Assembly (NCBI GenBank): GCA_029555925.1
Contig: JAKPQU010000459.1
Span: 1-7,675, forward strand
DNA: 7,675 nucleotides
Direction of reading: 5' to 3'
Source: Bacillota bacterium
GTDB lineage: Bacteria; Eremiobacterota; SpSt-956; JAKJGF01
Shown: positions 1 to 6,700 of the stretch, piece after piece
Numbering within the stretch: the first letter of the stretch is position 1
Layout: the number at the start of each line of letters is the position of its first letter
The notes under the pieces: model-generated
What the model saw: the letters and a program-made list of their open reading frames with translations, nothing else
What the model was told of the DNA's origin: nothing
The model's database searches: none
Position numbers and translations under genes: made by a program

Positions 1-44
1 CTGTAGAGCCTCCTCCACCACCGCAGCCTGCTATTAAAATATAG
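1..44 (+). CDS. Possible 3' end of a gene cut by the window edge (proline-rich tail)
   Basis: Reading from base 3, the frame gives VEPPPPPQPAIKI and then TAG at 42-44. A run of five prolines followed by QPAIK looks like the C-terminal tail of a surface, secreted or linker-bearing protein, and this stretch is richer in G+C than the DNA just after it. Only 13 codons are visible, so neither family nor function can be given. The stop codon lies inside the left end of the palindromic element at 38-186, so the element may have clipped or re-terminated the gene. It could also be non-coding chance. Confidence 0.35.
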   Translation, partial: VEPPPPPQPAIKI

Positions 45-186
45 TGTATTTCATAACTTCTTAGAATTTAAGTCGTCGTGACGCGTAACGCGTGACGCGT
101 GACGGGTTTAATCCCTGCGCATCACGCATTACGCATTACGCATTACGAGGTCATTATTTATGGATAGTTATGAAACTAACTATAAT
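38..186. repeat. Palindromic heptamer element, copy 1
   Basis: This is a long imperfect palindrome centred near base 112. The outer ends are inverted repeats: ATAGTGTATTTCATAACT at 41-58 matches the reverse complement of 166-183 at 15 of 18 positions, including a perfect inner 10-mer (49-58 against 166-175). Inside, four CGTRACG heptamers at 77-104 face four CATYACG heptamers at 120-147. These are exactly symmetric about the same centre, with GGG TTTAAT CCC (104-115) at the tip. A second small hairpin (ATAGTTA, loop TGAAAC, TAACTAT, 164-183) lies in the right end. There is no coding capacity. The layout resembles a REP-type or MITE-like element, but I do not recognise the family, and no clear target-site duplication is visible. 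Confidence 0.85.
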
Positions 187-289
187 TGCTAAAATAGAAA
201 TAGTTAATAAAATACTGTATTTTTTCACACACTTTCTCCTCTCTGACTTTGATTGTTATGATTTTTGTGATTACATAATTGCTTACACG

Positions 290-338
290 CATCTCGCATT
301 ACGCGTCACGCATCACGCATCACGCATCACGCATCACG
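290..338. repeat. Heptamer tandem array, seven units
   Basis: Seven consecutive 7-bp units run through this stretch: CATCTCG, CATTACG, CGTCACG, then four identical CATCACG. They are the same unit type as the right arm of the palindromic element at 38-186 and in the same orientation, but no palindromic partner sits next to them. The four identical units suggest recent slippage expansion. The flanks at 188-289 are AT-rich with nothing recognisable. Confidence 0.85.
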
Positions 339-369
339 ACTCACACTCATAATCCCATCACCTCACTAA

Positions 370-381
370 CGGTCATGACCG
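370..381. other. Perfect 12-bp palindrome in a GC-rich island
   Basis: CGGTCATGACCG is an exact 12-bp palindrome inside a locally GC-rich stretch (about 370-390) that contrasts with its surroundings. It is followed by GGCCAGGCC and by a small hairpin, AGACT-GAA-AGTCT, at 397-409. It could be an operator half-site pair or part of the fold of the repeat region. No promoter adjoins it, so no function is claimed. Confidence 0.4.
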
Positions 382-415
382 GCCAGGCCATAACAAAGAC
401 TGAAAGTCTGTTCTT

Positions 416-445
416 CCCGTCACGCGTCACGCGTTACGCGTTACG
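416..445. repeat. Inverted heptamer array, four units
   Basis: CC followed by CGTCACG, CGTCACG, CGTTACG and CGTTACG. Its reverse complement matches the left arm of the first palindrome (77-106, four CGTRACG units plus GG) at 29 of 30 positions. It may therefore be the far end of a larger composite element beginning at 38, or a separate broken copy. Confidence 0.8.
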
Positions 446-732
446 ATTCTCCTTTTAAAAGTGTAAAAATGAAACACATTAACATATATTTTTTCACTCT
501 GTCCTCTTTCCGGCATGGCTCTTCGCAATTCCATGCTTTTGGAAGCAGACTTTTTATTATATCCAAATATACAGGCAATTTTTATACCAGTGGCCTGAAA
601 TATTCTGTTTTATGCACAGGAATCCATGTGTTATAAGGCAAAAAAATTTTTATAAGACCTCTGGAAAAATGATTTTTTGTGAGAGAAAAGTGTAAATTTT
701 TACACTCTGTAAATTTTACACTTTTACAGTTT
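446..732. other. AT-rich gene-free stretch with GTGTAAA inverted repeats
   Basis: No convincing coding frame is present. The motif TAAAAGTGTAAAA at 456-468 recurs as its exact reverse complement at 714-726, a perfect 13-bp inverted repeat bracketing about 270 bp. Two further copies of the core lie inside the hairpin region at 690-705. The rest is AT-rich with oligo-T runs. It may be a decayed mobile sequence or a regulatory region. I see no clear promoter pointing either way. Confidence 0.45.
686..725 (-). terminator. AT-rich hairpin after the minus-strand gene pair, possible terminator
   Basis: Arms at 686-699 and 711-725 are complementary over 14 pairs with one bulged base, closing an 11-base loop. 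Read on the minus strand the hairpin begins about 8 bases past the stop at 733, and its last arm ends in ACACTTTT followed by CTCTC. Position and trailing Ts fit a Rho-independent terminator for the minus-strand genes. The stem is unusually AT-rich, which weakens the call. It could equally be a protein-binding inverted repeat. Confidence 0.4.
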
Positions 733-951
733 TTATAGTTTCACCGAGAAATGCCTTATAGAAATCATCTGAATTTCTCCCTTTTCAATCCATTTATGGA
801 GGCGATTTCTGTCCATTATCATGAGAAGCTCTCTCTTTCCCGGCTCTCTCTGCCGTCGTGCGGCCATTCTTCTTTTCCCGAGTCTTGCTCTGAGAGAGAA
901 ATAGTTCTTTTTCTTTTCTGCCATGAATTCATCGAAATTAATTTTTCTCAA
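733..951 (-). CDS. Small basic hypothetical protein, doubtful gene
   Basis: This 72-codon frame begins with TTG inside the last codons of the nucleotidyltransferase gene, a 14-base overlap that would suggest translational coupling. The start is uncertain: the only purine-rich stretch lies about two bases before the TTG, which is too close, and the alternative ATG at codon 10 has no clear ribosome binding site. The protein opens with MRKINFDEFMAEKKKNYF and continues with a strongly Arg/Lys-rich middle (about residues 21-41) and no membrane segment. I do not recognise a family. A partner of the nucleotidyltransferase, in the manner of a toxin-antitoxin pair, is conceivable from position alone. 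The GC-rich middle resembles an intergenic patch near 7243-7285, so the frame may be a gene damaged by a repeat insertion, or not a gene. Confidence 0.35.
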   Translation of the reverse strand: MRKINFDEFMAEKKKNYFSLRARLGKRRMAARRQREPGKRELLMIMDRNRLHKWIEKGEIQMISIRHFSVKL

Positions 952-1507
952 GTTCCTTCACTTCCCGGAGAAGCTCTTCAAGTTCTTTATATGTCTGTTC
1001 TTCAGAGCATCTTTTTTGCAGATATTCCATGTCCAGTGTTTCCTTATATATAAAAAGTAACTCCTTTGCCCAGTATCCATCGTCAGTTGATTGCCAGTGG
1101 ACAAAAGCATTCAGTCTGTCTATAATCAGATCTTCTACTCCTATCAGATAAACACTGAGATTTTCTATTTCTACAAGAGTAATTCGTTTTTTTTCATCTT
1201 CTGTCAGGTAAGAGCCCGGAATTTCGATAAATATATCAAGCTCTTCATTTATCCAGTGTCTTCCTTTTTTCTGAAATCCCCATTCCTGAAGTTTTTCTCC
1301 CAGTACTTTTACATCAGGATAAATTATATCTATATCTCCTGTTGTATAACCGCCTGTAGAGTAGAATTCGAGAGCCAATCCGCCTACAATGACAGGTTTT
1401 ATTCCTTCCAGAGCATCTGTCATGATGGCCAGAAAAAAAAGCTGTCTTTTTATATTACTGGTTATTCCCCGGAATTTTTTAAATAAAACTTCATATTTCT
1501 TTTCCAT
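938..1507 (-). CDS. Nucleotidyltransferase-fold protein (DUF6036/AbiEii-like type)
   Basis: A 189-residue soluble protein with the core signature of the DNA polymerase beta-type nucleotidyltransferase superfamily. It has Gly-Gly at residues 42-43 (VIVGGLALE), Asp-x-Asp at 58 and 60 (TTGDIDII), and a third acidic residue on a following strand at Asp91 (ELDIFIE). All three metal-binding carboxylates are therefore present. The C-terminal part (about 115-189) is helical and charged, as expected for a substrate-binding or partner-binding region. Small proteins of this type include toxins of abortive-infection and toxin-antitoxin systems and tRNA-modifying enzymes. The true substrate here is unknown. 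The ATG start has only a weak purine-rich site (AAAGAG) about 11-12 bases upstream. The gene lies between two near-identical palindromic repeats, and a candidate -10 box sits in the end of the nearer one. The subfamily name is from memory of motif style and is uncertain; the fold is much surer. Confidence 0.75.
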   Translation of the reverse strand: MEKKYEVLFKKFRGITSNIKRQLFFLAIMTDALEGIKPVIVGGLALEFYSTGGYTTGDIDIIYPDVKVLGEKLQEWGFQKKGRHWINEELDIFIEIPGSYLTEDEKKRITLVEIENLSVYLIGVEDLIIDRLNAFVHWQSTDDGYWAKELLFIYKETLDMEYLQKRCSEEQTYKELEELLREVKELEKN

Positions 1508-1539
1508 AATTTTTGATTCTCTTTAACTTGATAATAATG

Positions 1540-1545
1540 ATTATA
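1540..1545 (-). promoter_or_regulatory. Candidate -10 box (TATAAT) for the nucleotidyltransferase gene
   Basis: On the minus strand the bases read TATAAT, a perfect -10 hexamer 32 bases before the ATG at 1507. The best -35 at 17-bp spacing is only TTCTAA (1563-1568). The hexamer straddles the outer end of palindrome copy 2, so the repeat may supply the outward promoter. In an AT-rich genome such a match can also be chance. Confidence 0.4.
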
Positions 1546-1674
1546 GTGTATTTCATAACTTATTAGAATTTAAGTCGTCGTGACGCATGACGGGTTTAAT
1601 CCCTGCGCATCACGCATTACGCTTTACGCATTACGAGGTCATTATTTATGGATAGTTATGAAACTAACTATAAT
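1540..1674. repeat. Palindromic heptamer element, copy 2
   Basis: Second copy of the element at 38-186, same orientation. Over about 133 aligned bases I count three substitutions and one 14-base gap, which equals exactly two heptamers missing from the left arm: two units at 1579-1592 against four at 77-104. The right arm still has four units (1608-1635, one changed to CTTTACG), so this copy's hairpin is lopsided. Terminal inverted repeats (1543-1560 and 1654-1671) and the small hairpin (1652-1671) are unchanged. Here the outer match extends three more bases (ATT at 1540-1542, AAT at 1672-1674). Similarity to copy 1 stops abruptly on both sides. Confidence 0.85.
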
Positions 1675-1826
1675 TTCTTCCATAAAAATATAATAGCATA
1701 AATATAGTAATTATAAAATAGATCGAGTAATTCTGAATATATGATAGTCAATTATTTTTCAGATTTCTGAATGGAAAAAGAGTATCCGAAAAAAATATGT
1801 ATCATTTGTAGACATGACGTTTTGCT

Positions 1827-1856
1827 CCCGTCACGCGTTACGCGTTACGCGTCACG
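1827..1856. repeat. Inverted heptamer array, four units
   Basis: CC followed by CGTCACG, CGTTACG, CGTTACG and CGTCACG. It matches the array at 416-445 in orientation and in its leading CC, and its reverse complement matches 77-106 at 29 of 30 positions. It lies 152 bases beyond palindrome copy 2, as 416-445 lies beyond copy 1. The AT-rich sequence between (1676-1826) shows no gene and no similarity to the corresponding stretch of copy 1. Confidence 0.8.
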
Positions 1857-1904
1857 ATATATAAGATTTTGATTACTAATTTTACTGAGATTTTTCTTAA
1901 AATC

Positions 1905-1913
1905 TGATATAAT
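1905..1913 (+). promoter_or_regulatory. Extended -10 promoter of the AAA/kinase operon
   Basis: TGATATAAT is a perfect extended -10 element (TG, one base, TATAAT), which can work without a good -35; only CTGAGA is found at 17-bp spacing. Transcription would begin near 1920, leaving a leader of about a dozen bases. That leader carries the ribosome binding site AGGTGAG (1921-1927), five bases before the ATG at 1933. There is no room for a riboswitch or attenuator, so any control would be at initiation. Confidence 0.6.
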
Positions 1914-1932
1914 AATAAAGAGGTGAGGTTTT

Positions 1933-3720
1933 ATGAAGAGAAAGAAAATACCTTATGGAATATCAGATTTTGACCGTGTAAGGAGACAGAATTATTATTA
2001 TGTAGATAAGACACGGTTTATAGGACATATAGAAGACAGTCCTCCCTACCTTTTTTTTATCCGCCCCAGGCGTTTCGGTAAATCTCTATGGCTGTCTCTG
2101 ATGGAATGTTATTATGATATAAAAAGAAAAGATGATTTTGAAGAGATTTTCTCGAGAACTTATATTTATGATAATCCCACAGAGGAACGAAATAGATATT
2201 TAATATTAAAATTTAATTTTTCAGAGGTAAGATCTGACATTAATGAAGTGGAAGATTCTTTTAATAATACAATAAGAGTGAATGTTCTGGACTTTATAGA
2301 AAAATATAAAGATATTATAAAAGATAATAACGGTGAGATGTACAGAACTATAAGAGATATGAGACAGGCTTCGGAAATTTTAAAATATCTGATAAGTTTT
2401 GTCAGAAATAAAGGTAAGGTATATCTTTTAATTGATGAATATGATAATTTCACCAATACAATAATTTCCTCTCATGGTAAAGAACAATATATGGCAATAA
2501 CTCATGGAGAAGGTTTTTACAGGCACTTTTTCAATGTGATAAAAGCCGGGACAACCGGCTCGGATGCGCCTGTGTCGAAGCTATTCATAACAGGTGTATC
2601 ACCTGTGACAATGGATGATGTAACCAGTGGATTTAATATAGGATATAATATAACAACAGCTCCTTCATTTAATGAAATGGCAGGTTTTACAGAAGAAGAA
2701 ATAATGAATTTACTTACTTATTACAGAGGAGAGGGATTAATAAAAGAGGTGCCGGAGAAATTAATAGAAATAATGAGGCCCTGGTATAATAATTATCTCT
2801 TTTCTGAAGACAGGGAAGAAAAACTGTATAATTCCGATATGGTTCTTTATTTTATCAGTGAATATATTACCCGTAATAAAATTCCCAGGGATATGCTGGA
2901 TCAGAATATAAGAACAGATTATAAAAAATTGAAATACCTTATAATAACAGATATGGAAGGCCGTTACATGGTAAACGGTAATTTTGATAAATTAAAGAAA
3001 ATCCTTGAAGAAGGTCATATGTCGTGCGATATAGTAAGAAGTTTTCCTGTAGACAGAATAATAAATCCTGAGAATTTCATATCTCTTTTATATTATTTCG
3101 GCTTACTGACAATAAATGGATTACATCAGGGAATGCCTCTTCTTACTGTTCCTAATGAAGTCATAAGGCAATTATATTACGAATATATAAGGGATGCTTA
3201 TTATGATACAAAGGTATTTAAGATAGATTTATATAAATTAAGCCAGCTCTTTAGATATATGGCTTATAATGGAAGATGGGAAGACCTGTTTATATATCTT
3301 TCCGATGAGATGAATAAACAGGCTTCGTTAAGGGATTATATTCATGGAGAGAAATCAGTTCAGACTTTTCTCCGGGCCTATCTTAACATATCCAATTATT
3401 ACATCACCAGGAGTGAAAGTGAATTAAATAAAGGTCACTGTGATCTATTACTCCTTCCCAATCTGATTAATTTCCCTGATATGGGTTATTCCTATCTTCT
3501 GGAGATAAAATATATATCAGTAACAGATTACAGTGAAAGTAAATTGAAGTGTAAAATCCTTGAGGCAGAAGAAGAGCTTGAAAGATATGAAAAAGACAGA
3601 GATTTAAAGCAATTTACAGGTGATACGAAGCTTTTAAAAATAGTACTTGTTTTCTGCGGAGTTGAGTTGAAGTATAAAGGGATTTTCCTTAATCCCGAAA
3701 ATCCATCAAAATCCCTGTGA
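1933..3720 (+). CDS. AAA-ATPase-like protein with C-terminal PD-(D/E)XK nuclease-type domain
   Basis: A 595-residue cytosolic protein of the widespread AAA-ATPase-like/DUF1703 family (PF09820 plus PF08011). The N-terminus shows the family hallmark GISDFDRVRRQNYYYVDKT (residues 9-27). The family's P-loop is RPRRFGKS at 44-51, with Lys50 in the nucleotide-binding position. Walker B is LLIDEYDN at 165-172 (Asp168, Glu169), and the conserved ITGVSPV...DDVTSGFN block spans 219-235. The C-terminal domain carries Gly501/Asp504 (KGHCDLLL) and Glu524-x-Lys526 (LLEIKY), matching the D...ExK active-site pattern of PD-(D/E)XK enzymes. Length and residues look intact. The family's biological role is not established; roles in defence or mobile-element biology have been guessed, and many genomes carry multiple copies. 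The start has a strong ribosome binding site and promoter. The gene is very AT-rich compared with the kinase that follows 18 bases downstream, which hints at separate origin. Confidence 0.93.
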   Translation: MKRKKIPYGISDFDRVRRQNYYYVDKTRFIGHIEDSPPYLFFIRPRRFGKSLWLSLMECYYDIKRKDDFEEIFSRTYIYDNPTEERNRYLILKFNFSEVRSDINEVEDSFNNTIRVNVLDFIEKYKDIIKDNNGEMYRTIRDMRQASEILKYLISFVRNKGKVYLLIDEYDNFTNTIISSHGKEQYMAITHGEGFYRHFFNVIKAGTTGSDAPVSKLFITGVSPVTMDDVTSGFNIGYNITTAPSFNEMAGFTEEEIMNLLTYYRGEGLIKEVPEKLIEIMRPWYNNYLFSEDREEKLYNSDMVLYFISEYITRNKIPRDMLDQNIRTDYKKLKYLIITDMEGRYMVNGNFDKLKKILEEGHMSCDIVRSFPVDRIINPENFISLLYYFGLLTINGLHQGMPLLTVPNEVIRQLYYEYIRDAYYDTKVFKIDLYKLSQLFRYMAYNGRWEDLFIYLSDEMNKQASLRDYIHGEKSVQTFLRAYLNISNYYITRSESELNKGHCDLLLLPNLINFPDMGYSYLLEIKYISVTDYSESKLKCKILEAEEELERYEKDRDLKQFTGDTKLLKIVLVFCGVELKYKGIFLNPENPSKSL

Positions 3721-3724
3721 GAAA

Positions 3725-3730
3725 GAGAGG
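3725..3730 (+). promoter_or_regulatory. Ribosome binding site deciding a TTG start
   Basis: GAGAGG lies eight bases before the TTG at 3739, and no ATG is in frame nearby upstream. The next in-frame methionine is codon 15, which would remove part of the N-terminal coiled coil. The site therefore supports the non-ATG start of the kinase, and the weak codon may lower its yield relative to the first gene. Confidence 0.65.
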
Positions 3731-3738
3731 TTTAACCA

Positions 3739-6700
3739 TTGAAAGATAAAGATCTCATTATAGAAGAACAGAAAAGAGAAATGGAAGAACTCAGAAAATT
3801 AAAATCAGAATTTCAGAGAAAAGGAAAAATAGAAGAACTTGCCACAAGAATATCTACGAGATTTATAAACCTTCCCCTGGAAGAGATTGAACGTAATATA
3901 GAGGCTTCTTTAAAAGAAATAGTCAATTTTGCCGGCCTTGAGACCTGTACTGTTAATCTCTATCCTGATGGCAGAAGAATCAAAAAAATCTATTATTATA
4001 GCGTGCCTTTAAAAGGTATTGACATTCAGGAAAAAATTGATTTTATGATGGGGGCGGATGTCAGTCGTTTTACCTGGGGGTATGGAAAGCTCAAAAACTT
4101 CGAAACCCTTTATGTGCCTGATATGTCTCTCCTGCCTCCGGAAGCGGAAGAAGATAAAAAAGCATGGCAGGCTATGGGAATGTTGTCACACCTTACCATC
4201 CCTCTCTCTATAAAAAATAAACTCACAGGTCATGTGGCTTTTGTCAATTCAACAGAGGCTATCTCATACAGCGATGAAGAACTGATGCTTCTGAAACTCA
4301 TAACGGAAATCTTTGCAGGAGTCCTTGAGAGAAAGGACATGGAAGAAAGAATCCTTTACAGAGTTGGTATTGAACACCTTGTTACATCTATTTCCTCCCG
4401 TTTTATAAACGTGAAGCCTGAAGACATGGACAGGGAAATAAACATGGCTCTTAAGAAAATTGGAGAATTTGCCGAACAGGACAGGGTTGTAATAAATCTC
4501 GCCTCAGAAGATGAAAAATATGTTACAGGTTTTTATGAATGGCACAGAGAAGGCCTTTTGCCTCAGGGTGATAAGGTAACAGGTATGCCATTAGACCTTT
4601 TCAGTTATACATTTAATATCATAAAAAACAAAGGTTTTCTTTATGTGAAAAACGTTATAGAAGAAGTACCTCCCGAAGCAGTGGGAGAAAGAATGATGGC
4701 AGAAGCTATGAATGTGAAATCTGCCCTTATGATTCCTCTCATACACGGAGATTCCTTTATGGGGCAGATGAATTTCACTTCTTCTACAGGAGAAAGAACC
4801 TGGTCGGATGATGATATAAAACTCCTTAAAATGCTTGCAGAGACTTTTACAAACCTTTTCCTTAAAAAGAAAGCGGAAGAAGAACTGATTAAAGCAAGGG
4901 AAGCAGCAGAGACTGCATCCCGCGCAAAGAGCGAATTTTTGGCCAATATGAGCCATGAAATAAGAACTCCTCTTAACGGTGTTATGGGTATGCTGGGACT
5001 CCTTCTTGACACGGATCTTTCTTCGGAGCAGAAAAGATATGCCTCTGTGGCAAGGCTTTCCGCTTCATCTCTTCTGAATGTCATAAATGACATTTTAGAC
5101 TTCTCCAAAATAGAAGCGGGAAAACTGGAATTTGACTCAATAAACTTCAAACTATGTAAAACAGTGGAAGATATTCTGGATACAATGGCCCTTCCTGCCT
5201 ACGAGAAAGGTCTGACCTTTGCCTGTCATATAGATGATAATATTCCCCTTAATCTGAAAGGAGACCCTGGAAGACTCTGCCAGGTCATATATAATCTCGT
5301 AAATAATGCCATAAAATTTACCCATAGGGGAGAGGTTATTTTACGCATAACACCTGAAGAAGTAAGTGAGGAAAAAGCAAAAATAAGATTTTCCGTGTCG
5401 GACACCGGTATAGGCATAGAAAAAGATAAACTGGATAAACTCTTTAAATCCTTCTCCCAGGTAGACAGTTCGTCTACCAGGAAATACGGCGGCACAGGTC
5501 TCGGCCTTGCCATTTCCCAAAGACTCTCTGAAATGATGGGCGGCACAATAGGGGTTGAGAGTGAAAAAGACAATGGTTCAACCTTTTACTTTACTTCAGT
5601 ATTTCAGAGAGAAGCTGACGGGAAAGAAGTCATAAGTGAAGATATAAGAGACAGAAGAATCCTTGTAGTGGATGATAATAAAACAAACAGATTTGTTCTC
5701 CTGAATTACCTTCATTATTACGGCTGTTCCTCTGAAGAAGCAGAAGACGGCTTCATTGCTTTAGATAAACTTCATGAAGCAAAAAACATCGGAAAACCTT
5801 TCGATGTAGCCATAATAGATATGGAAATGCCCGGCATGAACGGAGCCACACTCGGTAAAAAAATAAAATCCGACTCTCTTTTAAAAGACACTGCCATTAT
5901 ACTGTTAAGTTCCATATGCCGTTACGGAGATATGCTTCTTATGAAAGGCGCCGGTTTTTCTTCCTATCTGACCAAACCTGTAAAGAGGGAAGAAGTCCAC
6001 CGGGCAATAGCAGTCGCTCTCGGAATGAGAAAAGAAGAAGAAAGGGAAGAACCTGTAAGAAAGAAAAAGGGAAAGAACCGGATACTGGTAGTGGAAGACA
6101 ATATAAAAAATCAGGAAATTGTAAGGGTGAGTCTTGAAAAAGAGGGATATGCCGTTGACTGTGCCGGAAATGGTAAAGAAGCAGTCTCTGCAGTATCTAA
6201 AGTTCCCTATGATATGATACTTATGGATATAATGATGCCTGAAATGGACGGAATTACTGCTACAGAAGAGATAAGAAAGAGAGAAAAAGTTAACGGTACC
6301 TTCACTCCCATAATAGCCATGACTGCCTATTCAGACAGAGCAGATGCAGTGAGATGTTATAAGGCGGGAGTGAATGATTATCTCCCCAAACCTGTAAATT
6401 CAAAAGAACTCATTAAATCAATAGAAAATCTTTTAAAAGATTACGGGAAAATAGAGAAAAAATCCCTGTCTATAATCATAGCAGAAGATAACAGGACAAA
6501 CAGAGAGGTTGCGCTTGGTATTTTAAAGAATATGGGTTACAGTGCCGATGCGGTGGAGAATGGAAAAGAACTGCTTTCTACCCTTCAGAACAAACATTAT
6601 GACCTTGTATTTACCGATATACAGATGCCTGAGATGAACGGTTTTGAAGCGGTAAAAGCTATAAGGGAAAAGGAAAAGGAGACAGGGAAACATATGCCCG

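Noticed and set aside
38..186. Integron attC site, given palindromes bracketing a gene unit
   Set aside because: The conserved RYYYAAC/GTTRRRY core pairs at the ends are not present, and the bracketed genes face the minus strand with an internal promoter. Only the cassette-like spacing is similar.
290..338. CRISPR-like array
   Set aside because: Units are 7 bp and directly abutting, with no unique spacers of 25-45 bp and no cas genes.
92..352. Open frame of 86 codons spanning the first repeat region, rich in THHASRITHH-like peptide
   Set aside because: The peptide is simply the translation of the 7-bp repeats, which read through all phases. There is no ribosome binding site, and the frame crosses the palindrome and AT-rich filler.
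751..1486. Plus-strand open frames opposite the nucleotidyltransferase gene
   Set aside because: They lack ribosome binding sites and recognisable motifs. The opposite strand carries a clear nucleotidyltransferase signature, so these are antisense shadows.
1676..1826. Small RNA or riboswitch upstream of the AAA gene
   Set aside because: The stretch is AT-rich without a stable conserved fold, and the extended -10 at 1905-1913 places the transcript start after it.
4591..5573. Minus-strand open frames inside the kinase gene
   Set aside because: They lie opposite well-conserved GAF, HisKA and HATPase coding sequence and show low-complexity Ser/Phe/Cys composition typical of antisense frames.
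5916..6137. Second plus-strand frame inside the receiver region of the kinase
   Set aside because: It is an out-of-frame reading of the REC1-REC2 linker, which is rich in AAG/GAA codons. No start signal or family is visible.
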